Assembly (NCBI GenBank): GCA_026214975.1
Contig: JAOBSW010001251.1
Coordinates: 62,001-126,000 of the forward strand
Reading direction: 5' to 3'
Source: Gentiana macrophylla
Taxonomy: Eukaryota > Streptophyta > Magnoliopsida > Gentianales > Gentianaceae
DNA length: 64,000 nt
The notes under the pieces were generated by a model. The model was not told the origin of the DNA, searched no databases, and saw only the letters and a list, made by a program, of their open reading frames with translations. The translations under genes were made by a program, and so were the position numbers. Positions 1-12,600 of this stretch are shown in pieces. How positions within the stretch are numbered: position 1 is the first letter of the stretch; every line of letters starts with the position of its first letter.

Positions 1-111
1 TGATAAATGATGAAACCTTCATCCCTTAAACTAATTATATATGATCGAAGTGCACGTCACCCAATGTTTTTATTTTAACATCAAGTTCGTCACATATTCT
101 TATAATACGTG

Positions 112-1921
112 TGATCGGGGTCAATCAGGTTATAATATACTTGACCACCATAAACCAATACTAGCAAGAGGACTAGGCCCATCATAGTATAGCTATAGTG
201 AATCAAGGTCGATCCCACAGGGAACCAATTGTGGATCATCTTATATACACACAATTAATTAAACATGTCAAGGACATAGAGGCGGTCTACGACCAACATA
301 AGACAAGAAAGGTAAAGACACGACTCGACACAACGTAATTAACCTCCCCAATCATAGTCTTTATCGTTTGGACCTAGATAATTTATATAATAAACTGAAC
401 TTATTAACTGTCAATCCGTTTGTATCTATCTTAGATTGGCTACGGGAGTCATCATCTTTAACTTGACTTAGCACCGGTAGGTCACTAGATCACTGTGATA
501 TTGTTACGTGACTTCGCCTTTTGGTGCCTCCATCTCATATAACTCACACGCTTACGACTCTAAGGATGCCGATATTGACCGTACACCTCGTCCAGGCAAC
601 ATTCCTATGGTTAGGCGTACTTCCTAAACGATCACTCAAACTCTCGTCCAACTAACAATTACCAAGTTATAGTCTCATGCTAGTTTACGATCTACGTATA
701 ACAAGGTGCATGCAATTCCCAAATATAAACCTACCTAGATAACATTTGAGCGTCCAAGATCAATTCATAAGCCTACTAAGAGTTTTATATCGGTATTTCC
801 TTTTTACACGTTTTAATTAAACTAAGCGAGTAACGTAGCCATAGCCATACCCACTGAGATAATAAATTCTATTAAGTTAACCTAACCATAAAGACGTGGC
901 TATTTAACGGATGAAAACAGGGCTCGGTCGACCGAATGATAGGGCTCGGTCGACCGAGTGAACTCATTCGGTCACCCGAATCAATTTCGTCCCCAGATTA
1001 CATCCCTGAACGTATCTCTCAGCGTTTCATCATACACAACAGATTAAACAGTAATTCGTAAAGCATTCATATAAACTAACTTAGATACGCATTAATTAAA
1101 CAATGCATGATTCATGGATAAATACTAAGTGTATGACGTAGGTATGATTAACTACATCCCTAACGTCATAGCCTAGACAAGGTATCGCCACATCCCTAAC
1201 GTCATAGCCTAGAACTACATCATCTAGCTATGATTAACTAATTCAAATGATAAAGCATAATTGGGAGGGATTAATTACTTAAAAGAAAGAAACAGAAAAT
1301 AAAGGCTTACATATTTGCAGCCCCTAAATTGCTGGAAACCCTCAAATTATTCTACATTGTATCAAAGCTATAAGATTGAAGAAAAAATGAAGGGTTTCAA
1401 GGTATGTGTTGGTGTCTAAGGTGTGTTTTACAAATTTCGTAGTTGCTGCTTATATAGAGGCTGTAACCGACCTAGGGAGGATCTAGAAGATATACACGCG
1501 AAAATCCCGTAAGTGACCGAGCCAACACTCTCGGTCGACCGAATGGATCGGCTCGGTTGACCGAGCCATTTTTACACGTGTTAAACGCGTCTTTTTGTCT
1601 GACTTGTTCCCCACTGCACGCTTGCGTGTTGATCTGATTAATCTTTCATTTAATGCTCCGATTTTCTTCCTCTATTATCTTGAGACCATTGATTGAATGA
1701 CATTAATCCTCTCGATTTGTCGTGATCTACAAAATCAGCATTTGTCGCACAATAAATCGATCTTTTAATAATAAAAACAGCTAAATACCAAATATCATAT
1801 TAATAATCACTTAACATTAAATAATAAATATAAATGAGTGATTTAATATGAAATATACATTATTAATCTCGATTTAAGGATAATGTTGATGACATTTACG
1901 GGTATAATTTGACCGTCATCA
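112..1921 (-). mobile_element. Solo LTR of an Athila/Tat-like Gypsy element
   Basis: On the minus strand the unit begins TGATGACGGTC and ends GATCA, and it is flanked by a perfect 5-bp duplication, acgtg, at 107-111 and 1922-1926. The TGATGACG start and the block near 150-230 (actagcaag, then the complement of the tgggatcgacctt word) match the LTRs at 8031-9477 and 53915-60262. This places it in the same broad Gypsy group. No internal region remains, so it is a product of LTR-LTR recombination. The LTR carries several near-perfect CTCGGTCGACCGAG palindromes at 923-958 and 1530-1565. The flanking sequence belongs to the putative CACTA element. Confidence 0.85.
923..958. repeat. Paired CTCGGTCGACCGAG palindromes in the solo LTR
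   Basis: Copies lie at 923-936 (last base A) and 945-958 (a perfect 14-bp palindrome). Two more are at 1530-1543 and 1552-1565 (central T instead of C). Each pair is separated by only about 8 bp. The function is unknown. Confidence 0.7.
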
Positions 1922-1926
1922 ACGTG

Positions 1927-2243
1927 ATAAATTATATGTCACATACAATATGATTATTTTATCCAGTTAAAATTTTAACATAAGCAAAAGCGCATAACAA
2001 TGATGGAACAAGCAAAAGTGAAATATAAATATATCAACAAATATTTTTGTTTATCAAAACAACATCCTTTTATTAATACTAGAAAGATTACATGTAGAAA
2101 CATGTATTTCACCCTACAAGCATAACCCAGAAAATAGCTCAATGATTCATTTATAAAAGAATATTATAATAGTCTATAAGCAACTACGCCTAGACTGCCA
2201 TAAATGGAGAACACATACAGCATGCGACACAACTCATCAAACA
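1927..2243. other. AT-rich non-coding stretch beside the RPS4 pseudogene
   Basis: Nothing codes here. The stretch is AT-rich and includes gtcacata-type words of the kind seen near the putative CACTA end. It may include the old 3' untranslated region of the minus-strand RPS4 copy that ends at 2244. Confidence 0.4.
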
Positions 2244-3369
2244 CTAATAACCAACTTGGCTAGCTTGTCTCTCATGCGACTCCCCAATAACATACAGCTC
2301 GATACCCTTGCCCTTAGGAAGAGAAATCCAAGGTTTATTACCTTTGCCAATCGTGAAGACATTTCCCAAGCAAGCAGCAAACTCGTAATCAACAGAATCC
2401 CGAACATGAATTGTCTTGAATGTTCCCTTGAGCTTCTCCCTATTTTTGATAGTTACAATTTGTCCCTTATTCCTTCCACTGGTATCCATCACAACATCAC
2501 CCATGACAAACTTAATGAAATCCACAATCTTGCTAGACTCCAAATCAAGCTTGATGGTATCAGTACCTAGCAGATGGTTCTTTCATCACAAGTGTTCAAG
2601 TAAGGAATGCCTTTCTTACCAAATTGTAAAGATCGTACCTTGCAGAGCTTGATCTGTAAACGTAGACAAGTTATTTTAAAATTATAGCATATTCATTATG
2701 CAGACAAAGCATTCCAAAAACATGTATAATAAGCTAAATGGACGTTTAGAAACAACAAATGAATTGGCAGATATGAACACTAACAGAATGTTATAAACAT
2801 GCTAACTTTGGTCCCTTCATCCTGAATTACTGAAGACAAAAATTCCCCTTTGTGTTCATAAAGGAGGGGGGAGTTCTCATTTTTCTTAGAATTTATAAAA
2901 AATCTGAAAATGCAAATGATAGGAAGAAACATGTCCAAGAATATTTTACAATCTTATCATGCTCATTTAGCAATCTGAAAGATTATAACAAGCTAAGAGA
3001 GGATACAACTATGTAAAGTAAGAAAAATCCATACCCATGAAACATAAAGGATAAGTGTTGAAGACTTGAATGTCCTGACCTTCCCATCAACCATGACATG
3101 TTGCATCAAAATAGAGATAACCTCATAGTAGTTGAGAGCCTATTTCAACCAGTTCCTCAAAAAGAGAATCAAGGGAAAGCACTCCCTTGATTTATGTGGC
3201 CCAAAACATGGCTTATGAGACTATATGATGAACACAAAACACCGTCAGATTGTTTTATAAATCCTATTTCCCATTAAAATATGTTACAAATTAAATATCA
3301 ATAGGGTTTGACTCTTCACTTACAAATTCTCTCCCATTTATAGAGCATCCAGTGCTTCCCTTCCCTTGC
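2244..3369 (-). pseudogene. RPS4: Ribosomal protein eS4 (RPS4), decayed intron-containing copy
   Basis: eS4 is a protein of the cytosolic small ribosomal subunit, about 262 residues in plants. Three minus-strand blocks match it. The first, at about 3369-3340, follows a splice-acceptor-like TTTACAG, begins with the equivalent of ARG and contains KHWML. The second, at about 3230-3060, contains a GPHKSREC-like peptide, then EVISILMQ and VDGKVRT. The last, at about 2653-2244, runs from KLCKVRS through [16 protein letters not shown] and GNVFTIGKG to SLPKGKGI. The first acceptor fits an intron directly after the start codon, as in many plant ribosomal-protein genes, so this is a gene copy and not a processed pseudogene. 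It is dead: the RYPDPLI segment is missing near 2570-2580, the block between KVRT and KLCK is mostly lost, and the ATG exon was not located. It may have been captured by the surrounding CACTA-like element. Confidence 0.85.
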
Positions 3370-4618
3370 CTGTAAATATGTAACAATTTGATGAGAAGTT
3401 AGCCATCATCTCATCAAATAGCGATCCATATTTTCAACAAACCATAACAAAAAAGAATAAAGCATATATTCCTCAAATTTAATGTATTTTAAGTCTACTT
3501 TTATTGTCAAACAGTCAGGCTATTTTTCTCCTTATAGAATTACCAAAAAAGAGAACCATCTAAGAAAAGATTACCAAACGAAAAACTTATGGGGATTTTT
3601 TTTCTTCAGGAAATCAATTTGTGAAAATGATTACTTCACTGGCTAAACAGAAAAACATAAGTCAAATGACTTCAAGTGAACAAAGGCCATTGCCGAGATC
3701 CAAAAAGTAAAGCAAATGACTTCAAGTGAACAAAGAGACTGTGCCCTCTAAAGGTTTCATGTTTGAATGCCCAAACATGATACCAGATGACATTCGATGT
3801 CATTGTTAGATCACTTGCTACAGCCAAAGATGCAATTGCTGCACTCGAACAAGATTTATTAAAAAAAAAATAATATCAACACTACAAATACATGAAACCG
3901 GAAGGTTGATTTCGAAATAAATCACATCAAAATATTTTGTCTCCAACACCAATAGAACGAATGAATAATCTTAAGAATGGAGTCACAGTAATCCAAGTGA
4001 TAGCAGAAGTCAATCACAAATTACGCAAATAAAAACGAAACAGAAAATAGAGAAACACAAAACAGAGAAAGAGGAAAAAAAGATATATGAAAAATGAAGA
4101 GATGACCTGAAATGAAGCTTGGAAGCTATGCCTCGTAGGAGAAGGAGGCATGAAATTGGCGGTGTATGAGTTTAAATGGTGGCGACGCCGAAGGGGGTGG
4201 GGAGGGGGATTCTCGAATTTCAGAGAAGTAGGAATACCTAGGTCTTCTTGTTTGGGCTTGATTTTTTTTCTTTTTTCTTAAACGATGTTCAATATGTAGA
4301 AAGAGTTGGATGATTTTGGTCCACAGGGAAAAACCGATAAGATTATCACCCTTTGTTAAAAAGAAATATAAGTATATTTTTTTTTTAAAGTTTTTATGTG
4401 ACATATTCCTATATTCCTCACCAATAGAAATTCATTATGGCGCTAAAACTTTCCCGCTTTTCTGTTTGACGAAATTGTAATTCATGTGTGACGAATGAGT
4501 GTTTGATTTCTTAGAAAAACCATGGATTGCACATTTGTGATGACTATTAAAATTTCATCATAAAACATATGTATATGTGATGGATTTTGAGACGTCACAT
4601 TTTCTTTCGTCACAAAAT
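3370..4618. other. Non-coding sequence between the RPS4 pseudogene and the CACTA end
   Basis: The stretch is AT-rich with no recognisable protein. The GC-richer part at about 4090-4260, read on the minus strand, is pyrimidine-rich and ends in TTTCAG followed by GT. It could be the old 5' leader of the RPS4 copy, but no start codon of that gene was identified. From about 4430 the cgtcac/gtgacg words of the putative CACTA subterminal region begin. Confidence 0.4.
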
Positions 4619-4636
4619 CTCATTTTTCTTGTAGTG
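4619..4636 (-). repeat. CACTA-type terminal inverted repeat (right end)
   Basis: Read on the minus strand the terminus is CACTACAAGAAAAATGAG. It is followed inward by TGTGACG-type subterminal motifs. The partner terminus was not found in the window. Confidence 0.6.
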
Positions 4637-6507
4637 ATTCTTAAGATCGGATAGTGACGGTTACACTGTTACATCCTTTCTAAAAGAATGTTTGAATAAC
4701 AACCTTAGACCTTGAAGTATAGTTACTCAAGGAGTTACTATCTGATTTAATCAGACCACATCCAACATTGGTTGTTGGGGATTACACTGATAAATACCAC
4801 TGAACCATATCAGAATGTCAATGCACCCAAATGCGGCGGGAGTATGGTTTATCCATTGACTCGCTGTGATTATGCAGACTTTACAGTCTGCTGGGAGTGA
4901 TTGATCACCTATGGTCTTTCAAAAGGACTGTATAGGATTATGATAAAAAGAGGTTGGTTTAAAGCCACAAACCTGTAAATGGATTTTTGGTACTCCAGTT
5001 CTGTTCACAATCTTGTAGAACCACTTGAGTGTCTCAGGCCCAGTGGGAGTAATTGGATCTATGTGAAGAAGAGATGAATGAATGAGAGAGTTTATAGCAA
5101 AGCTAAGTGGTTTAAGGGTAATTCCCTGACAAGCAGAGAGTTAAACATGGGTGATGCCCTGAAACTTTCTCACCATTCAGGCTTTCTTGATCCGTTGGAA
5201 ACAGAAAGATTACCAGGGGTGATGCCCTGAAACTTTGTTGTTGTACAAAGGAGCTTGAATTCATTTGGAACAGAAGGGTTTTTAGCTCAAATCCAATGGC
5301 AAATTGACTTTAAATGCTTATATCCATTGCTGGATTAAAGCAAACCTCTAAGTCATTAAATGCCACATATTTGAAATGTGTGAGCTTGACCAAAAATATT
5401 GATGAGACTTTCACCGGCCAGAGAATCAATATTGGTAAAGTAGTAAATATTAGAGTTTATAAAGGTAACACTGCAATAGTGGTGAAGAACATGAGTGTGT
5501 TATCTGAAGTCAGGAACTGACAAGCCAAGCTTCTCTGAATTGGAGAAATGGACTATATTCTTAGAATTTGATTCGGTCAAATTCATGAGAACAAGTTGTT
5601 GGTAATATCCCACGCGTCTTATTGTTTAAGATGATAATGCGTTTTCGTATGCAATATTCAATGAGAGGTTTCCTACCCAACCCATCACGGAATAATTCTC
5701 TCAATCTTCGGATATAGAGAAAAAGAGATTGATTCTCTTTTGGATAGAGAAAGTCAGATTATTAAAGTCAATTAAAGTCGAATCTTGGATTCAAAGATTG
5801 AATAGCAGTATAGTGCATCCTCAAGTATCTTTGGAGAACGAGGAATTACATGCGTGAATATTCAGGTGCAAACCTAGATATTGTTGACAACACTGATTCT
5901 GACTTTTAGTCAGATTAAGGATGATCGTAAATCGATCTTGAGCTCAGTGTTTACTCATTGTGATGGAGCTATAGTCTGGAGCAATCCAGCACTGTCAATT
6001 CGACTTTGTAAATCGAATACATAGAAGCTTTTGGAGTGGCTAAATAAGCGATATGGCTCAAAAGGTTCCTTGCAGACATGGGAGTAATTCCGGGTCAGAG
6101 TCAACCGATAACACTTCACTGTGAAAAAATAATGGAGAGGTAGCTTATGCAAAGGATCTTCGCAGTCACAAGAGGTCAAAAGCATATTAACAAAGTACCC
6201 CCTAATTAGACAGACCGTGCATAGAGGCGATGTTTCGGTCCTAAAGATCGCCTCAAAACTGACAACCTGCTGACCAGTTTAACCAAGTCGCGTGGCATCT
6301 AATCTCACTGATAAGCGCTTGGCGGGTATGAAATTGGGAGATATGTCTCATCCGCTTTATAGCAAGTGGGAGAATGTTGTGGTTAAATAGAATAAAAGTG
6401 TGGTGCTCTAAAAACAATCATTGCTTGTCTTTACGGGCAAGTGGGAGATTGTTAGATGTAGTGCTCGAAAGACAATTGTTGCTTGTCCTTTCGGGCAAGG
6501 GGGAGAT
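4637..6507 (+). pseudogene. Element G: 3' internal region of a Tork-like Copia, badly decayed
   Basis: This stretch precedes the LTR that starts at 6508. The only part I can read confidently is at about 6187-6370. It keeps the end of a Copia RNase H: a peptide like LIRQTVHRGDVSVLKIAS is followed, after stops, by NLTDKRLAGMKLGDMSHPL. The family normally reads HLIREIVxRGDV...NLADPLTK...GHxLGM. Everything upstream to 4637 has many stops in all frames. The upstream pol, gag and 5' LTR of G are not visible and must lie left of the CACTA-like insertion, outside the window. G appears to sit inside the reverse transcriptase of element F. Confidence 0.6.
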
Positions 6508-6513
6508 TGTTGG
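6361..6513 (+). repeat. Triplicated polypurine tract / LTR-start repeat of element G
   Basis: The word gcaagNgggagaNtgtt occurs three times, at about 6362, 6438 and 6496. The last two copies lie in a 58-bp tandem repeat that also includes a gctcgaaagacaattgttgc-like part. Only the third copy leads into the LTR (tgttgggagtag, start 6508). The repeat therefore duplicates the plus-strand primer together with the first bases of U3. Confidence 0.75.
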
Positions 6514-8030
6514 GAGTAGCGCCCGAAAGACAATTTATGTAATTGTTTTTATAATTAAAATGTGACATATTTATTCTAATCTTATTATTTTCTTTGTGCT
6601 GATAAGAAATACACTTCTGAAAACTCCAAGTTGTATCATATGTGGCCATATAACTTAGTGTGTGTCACACACGAGGATTAAGTTTATGGTGAAACACTTG
6701 AACTATTAGTCCGTGGTGAACTTAATCAAAATATAGGGTCTATTGATTAAACCACCATTAATGAGCCCAGTACACTTTAAGGTGTGACCATCTTATCCGG
6801 ACCATCGATATTGGTTATTTAAGTGGGGCGTTCATATATGATGTAGTCATATAGGACTGGACCGATTTAATAGGCATTTCTCATATAATTCAGTGATTGA
6901 GAAATCTTATTAAATCACAAGATGATCATATATGGATTAACCTTAATCCTGAAGTGATTGCAGACGCCTGCTTGTTTCAAGATAGGGTTTGATGTGTTCG
7001 TTAAGGATTGCTAAGAGGCGCGGTCCGAATCACTTTCACGTTGTCAATATTTTGGAATGAGTAAGAAGTGTGTGTCTCACACATATGGAATCCATTCCTT
7101 CCTACGGGAAGTAGAAAGACAATCCCCTTATTTGTTGATCCTAGAAACTGATCGATCGGCCGAGTTCATATTGGTTATTAACTAATTGATCACTAGTGGG
7201 TTGATGGTAAATGAGGATAAGATGTGATGAAAAAGGTTTACGGATATGTTCCCGCTTCGTTACGGATAGTCTATGGAGGGTTAGTCTGTATGTAATGATT
7301 ATATCAATAGACACTTATTGACGCGACTCTTTGTGAATAAGTTATATCTATAATCGATAGAGTTCGGTTTCGGATTTATTGTGGCGTTATTGTGGAATTA
7401 ATAAGTTGAGTAGAAATATTCTGTTCGATGAATATTTTATTCAATTTATTGTAGCTACTGGTTATAGGTCCAAGGTTCCCGGGTTGGCTCCTAAAACGCG
7501 AGTGTTTTTATCGTTTGCTGGAACCTCGAGAATAAATTAAATAGTTGGTCTATTTAATGAATATGCGAATATTATTTATTTGGTAAATAATATGTAAAAT
7601 ATAAAAGACATTTTCTTTTAGTTTTAATGGCATGTGGCGCCACACTTGTGAGGAACTAGAAAAGAAATTTTCCTAGATTATGTCACATGTGTAATTAATT
7701 AATTATTTATTTGTTAGATAATTAATGGAAAATTAAGAGGTTGATGTTATAATCATTATCTCGTTTATGGAGATTATCTCTTATTTTATGGCAAATATCT
7801 TTTCCTTATGGAAAATGGTAATTGTATTGTGAAAAGGATAACTCTCTCTTGACTAGTTAATTTCCTATATAAAGAGAGTTCCTCCCAACACAATGACACA
7901 ACAATAATTGCGCCACTTTTGTTAAAAAGAAAAGAAAAATTAGTTTCTTGTTCTAGCCATTAGAAGAATAAAAACCGAAGTTTTTTTCTTGGAGCATATT
8001 CAAGGAGGTTTTTCTAGGAGGATCGACGTC
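6508..8030 (+). mobile_element. Element G: 3' LTR, first part (interrupted by element L)
   Basis: The LTR begins TGTTGGGAG directly after the polypurine tract gcaagggggagat. A TATA-like tatataaag is at about 7867-7875, followed by a leader. It is broken at 8030 by element L, whose target duplication is acgtc (8026-8030) and acgtt (24198-24202). It resumes at 24198. The summed length is about 1.76 kb, close to the 1.8-kb LTRs of the Tork-like element D. Confidence 0.7.
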
Positions 8031-9477
8031 TGATAACGCCCTAAATGGTACAAATAATTATACCTATATTCACCTTGAATTCTGCTCAAGAGAGGATAAA
8101 TAGGCTCGTTATTATATGGAATATATGTTAAATGCTATGTGAGTGTTTCTAGGATCGTAATTCTGCATCTATGCTATTTTCACGAGGTTTTGGTACTGTT
8201 TTGTCTCATTTTACGTGTTTTATAGGATGTACCAGATCTGGAGCATTGGAGAATGGATCTGGACCGAAATAAGTACATTGGGCCAAGTGATTTGAGTCCA
8301 AGAAGAAGCCTGATAAAGAAAGAGAGGAAAAGTAGGCCCGGTAACCCGAGGGCTAGGCTAGGTAAACTGGCGACTTGTTCGACACGAAATTGATTCTGCC
8401 TCATTATCTAGGTCGGTTAGGGTTTTAGAGAGTCTTAAGTCGGCTATTGTATCTATATAAAGCCGCATATACTAAAAGCTTTGATATAATTCAAATGATT
8501 AATAGTTTTGTTAAGTTTTGTATATTACATTACATATTATTATGCAATAAAGTTTTCTTGAGCTTTGGAGAGTTATTTCAGGTTTCCTTCCTTCTTCCAT
8601 CATCTCTAGCTTGAGTAGATCGAGCTAGATCTCCATTGTTGAAGGTATGAAGCTTTCAACGTTCCTTTATTGTCTTCAATATGGCAGATCTGTTCGCATT
8701 TATGTGTTTTAGTTAATGTACATGTTTAAAGACCCCATAATTTACTTATTTTAATCGTATCAGAACAATGTAGATCCGGATATTAGGAAAACCTGACATC
8801 GGCAACCCGGCGGTCTATACCGGTTTACCGAGGCAATATCTAGAAAACCTAAAACTAGGATTCACTACATCTACGTTGATCGACATGTTTAATTAACGAT
8901 AGGTTAGATCTGGCCAATCTACTTATTGTAATCGTAAACTGGCATGAAATATGAATAGTGAAGTGCTAAGTTTGGAGATAGTCTAGAATGGGCCCTAGGA
9001 ACGTGCTGGTCAATGTCGACAGCTGTCTAGGCGGGTTAGCGGTATGGGTTAGTGCTCAATACTGGCAATTCTAGTTATTTATGCATATGGGCTATTACGG
9101 ACCAAATAAGGAGGGTAGCTAGCGTATAGATTGTGTATTGCTATTGTCGGAGTAGGAATTGCACCCGTAGCTGATAATGATAATTAAAATGAAAGCTCAC
9201 GATTAATGTAAAGAAATTATGTGGGGAAGTAAACATAACGATTAACTAATCCAAGTTAGTAGATCGGTGAGGAGATGGAGAGGCATATCATGTTGGTTTT
9301 ATTTTATGTTATTATTGGTCAATGACTGCCTCTATGTTGCATCTTAATTAAGTTAGAGTCGTTTATACTTATAGTTGCATTGTCTCTGTGGGATCGACCT
9401 TGACTCGCATTTACTATACTACGATGTACCTAGTATTCTTGCTAGTAATATCGACGTTAGTGACTTACACGTGATCA
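8031..9477 (+). repeat. Element L 5' LTR (1,447 bp)
   Basis: It starts TGATAACGCCC and ends GTGATCA. A TATA-like ctatataaa lies at about 8453-8461. The stretch from 8557 to the end matches 23279-24197 closely. Related but diverged LTRs are at 112-1921 (minus strand) and 53915-60262. Confidence 0.85.
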
Positions 9478-9484
9478 AGATTTT

Positions 9485-9502
9485 TGGTGCCGTTGCCGGG
9501 GA
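9485..9502 (+). other. Primer-binding site of element L (tRNA-Asp type)
   Basis: TGGTGCCGTTGCCGGGGA lies 7 bases after the LTR. It matches the complement of the 3' end of plant tRNA-Asp at 17 of 18 positions (T for C at position 4). This primer is typical of Athila/Tat Gypsy elements. Confidence 0.85.
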
Positions 9503-9665
9503 CAATGGCCAATTGTAAATATAAACGTTTTTAATTCTAACTTAGAAGTCGTCTTTATTTTATTTTATTTTATTTTATTTCGATTCTTGAGTCGTTCTGT
9601 ATCAAACCGGCATTGTTAAACTGCCAGAAAAAGAATTTCTAGGGACGGTTTACCGTGGCTAACCC
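9503..9665 (+). other. Element L leader up to the H insertion
   Basis: This is a short non-coding leader with a (ttttatttta) run at about 9550-9580 and one of L's recurrent ggtttacc motifs at about 9643-9653. It ends in aaccc (9661-9665), duplicated at 20110-20114 on the other side of element H. Confidence 0.75.
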
Positions 9666-12600
9666 TGTTGTAAAATGGTTGATTGATTTTCACATATCAT
9701 TTTCTTTTATTAAATCTTTTAAGTATCACTCATTTATTAGTGTTCTATATTTTTATCTTAATGTATTATTCCACAATGCACTGTACATTAATATATTAAG
9801 TTTCATCCAATAAATGATATATTGTCTAATAGCATCATAACGGCATTATTTCCTACAACATGCTATTATCAAATGTACATGAAATACCTAATTCTATGGT
9901 GTTAATGATACGTATTCTAGTGGTATAGTATATGTCATACATAAAATGTTTCACACATATCCAAGTCATTATATGACATTTTATTATATGATTTAAGTTA
10001 GTCTCATGGGCAAATTATTATACAACATTTTATTACATACGGACTTTTACATGGAGCAATAGCACAACTCTATTGAACTAACCATGTTGCAGGAATTTAT
10101 TTAGTCCAATTCATTTCTTATTGGGCGCCCTTATCCAAAGCCCAATCCTCTGATTAATGTCCTGCCCAAGCTTCCAACTTCTAAAACACATAACCTTAAT
10201 TTCCACATCCTAATTCTCCATTTTAATAGATGGAAACTCGGCAGCCCTTTCCTATTGCTTCCACCTCTTCAGACAAATTAACTCTTCACTATTAACACCT
10301 AGAAACCTCTTGCTTCTCTCCCATCTCCCAGCCGCTCCACCTCCTTTCTCGAACACCGAACAGGGCCATTCCATCTTCCATATTGAAGGGTGTATCTTCT
10401 ATTGACTCTATTGATTACATCTTGATCTTTGACAGTCAAATCTTTGAATGCTATGTCCATGCTGTTTTTCGATTAAATCAATCCTCGATTCAGCCTCCAT
10501 ACACCAATTTATTGCTAAGAAGATGGTTAATCTTCGATGAAGCTTTCAATACTCCTGATGACTGTTTCATGCTTCGAAATCCACATCTGTTAAATGATCA
10601 TCTTGAATCTGAGTCAAAAGTCTTGACCTTTTTGGTTGAGTCTCGTTTAATCTGGTCAAATGATGTTTCCGTTTAAGCTCAGTCTTCAACCGGTGACGCA
10701 GCCACTCAAAAAAAAGCAAGGTGATGCCTTGAAGATGATGCATGTTGCTGATGAAGAATTGATTGCCACAGATCGAGATAAATACTTGACCTTTTGGTCA
10801 ATAGACTCAATCTCCAAACCTGCTCATTCAATGACGAAATTGATGCTGCAATTTCCGATTAGAGTCTTGATTGTTTTCGGTCAATCTAGATATCTGAGCA
10901 ACGATATGGTTTCCATTAAAGTTTTTGCCGCACTGCTTGGTCAAATGCTCTGTTGACCCGAATCAAACCCTATTATCGAATCAACCTTTCCGGCAGGTAA
11001 AAAACAGTCGATTTATCTTTCTAATTCCCAACTCATGTCCGAATAATTGATGAAATTGATTTCCATAAAAATCAATTAATGATTTACTTATTCTCTGCAT
11101 CGATTAATTATGTCAAAGTCCTTATTTGGTTTATGATTCAAAAATTATTTGATATTTTTAGATTCATTTTATGATGAAAATATCTCACTAATTTTTGTTA
11201 AAATAAATAAGGTGTTTGATTTATTAATCAATATAAAGTTGATATAATCAGTCACTATTTTTCCACTGATTATAAATGAAACTACACACATTGCATGTGT
11301 TATCGGAGAGTGTGATATAGATCTACCTCTATGTCTATATCATACTCGAATAAAACTACACTTATCACTTTGGGATTATATGGACCATACACTGTCACTT
11401 AGCTGCATTCACATATATTATTACAGACTATACTATAAAAATGATAATAATAAAATAATATTCATTGATGTTAATTTATATTGGAAATATATATAAAAAT
11501 AATTTTCGAATTGAAAATATTAATAGAAAGATTTTACTGTGTCACTCAATGAAATTAATTTTGTGTATTTATTTAACAATGTTAGTCTATGTATTAAATG
11601 AACCTCGAAAATGCTTAAGATGTCCGTTTAGGAAACTGAACCATCTACTATCTTGAAACACTACAAGTTTTTCTAAGAAAATGGGTCTGCAAGAGTCTTC
11701 TCACTTATTCAATGCATTACTATTTTCTGTGTGCCAGTTAGTTTTCCAAGTCATTTCATTTAATACACAACACTTGCATTCTCCACCACTTGTCTATATA
11801 ATCCCAAAGACAACAAACTGATCAAGCTAACTAAGCTGATCAAACATTTTCTAAATTACTAAAAATCTTCCTTGTATTTACGAATTTGTTTGCCGTGTTT
11901 CAACTTGAATCCATCTGCGATTCAAGGCTGAATTGGGTTGAGAGATTAAGTCTGGAACCCAAATGAGAGCCTGGATTGCGATCTTGGTTGCCTCTACGTG
12001 CGCTTCTTCCGTTTCTCTTAACTGAACCTTCGTGGTTCGATATCAGTAAGTTCACGTTTTTTTTTACTTTTGCTTTCAAGTTGCTTCTTTTCATCCGTTT
12101 TATGAAAGTAGAACTTGATTAGTTCAAGTACCGAAGGTTGTATATATTCTGTTGTGTTAATCTTTAGAAACAGAACTGTGATTGAATCTTTGTGACTGTG
12201 TGTCACTGTTGTGTTTAAAGATTCTTTCACTACAGTGTGATCTAAAGATTTAACAAGTCAGAATTCGTTTATCTCGTGTATCTTTATATTCAGTTTTAAT
12301 TTCTGGAAATTATTGTATCTGTAACAAACTAAAGATATAGTGAAAAATATCTGTGTGGTGAATGCAATACACCTAGGATTGCATGATTAGATTATCAACA
12401 TAAAATCTGATTTTTGTTGTGCTTAATGAACTAGAAACATCACTTAGTTAATTATCAACTCTGATTTTACTGAATCAATCAGGCTGATAAATCATACCAA
12501 TATTGTTTATATTAACATAAGTCCTTCTTGCACAATCAGTTTGGATATCCAGACAATTGGTAAAAACCTTGATATACATCTCTGCAAATTAATCTCCAAA

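Larger units (their letters stand above)
1..4636. mobile_element. CACTA-like DNA transposon, right-hand part; left end outside window
   Basis: Seen: the sequence ends at 4636 with the reverse complement of CACTACAAGAAAAATGAG. In plants, CACTACAAGAAA is a typical En/Spm (CACTA) terminus. The 200 bases inside it carry repeated short motifs around tgtgacga and cgtcaca (about 4465-4615), like CACTA subterminal repeats. Similar cgtcac and gtcaca words recur at 53-95 and 1935-1950. The next three bases, att, could be the 3-bp target duplication, but the left end is not in the window, so this cannot be tested. No CACTA transposase is visible, so the element would be non-autonomous or truncated. It would contain the RPS4 pseudogene and the solo LTR at 112-1921. 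The right terminus is fairly secure; that the whole stretch is one element is inference. Confidence 0.5.

Noticed and set aside
2256..2652. Forward-strand ORFs opposite the RPS4 pseudogene
   Set aside because: Antisense shadows of the minus-strand ribosomal-protein sequence.
10383..10956. Two ORFs (97 and 98 residues) in the H 5' LTR, repeated at 17271-17919 in the 3' LTR
   Set aside because: They are duplicated only because the LTRs are nearly identical. They match no family I know and lie upstream of the LTR TATA box. Worth revisiting only if conserved in other copies.
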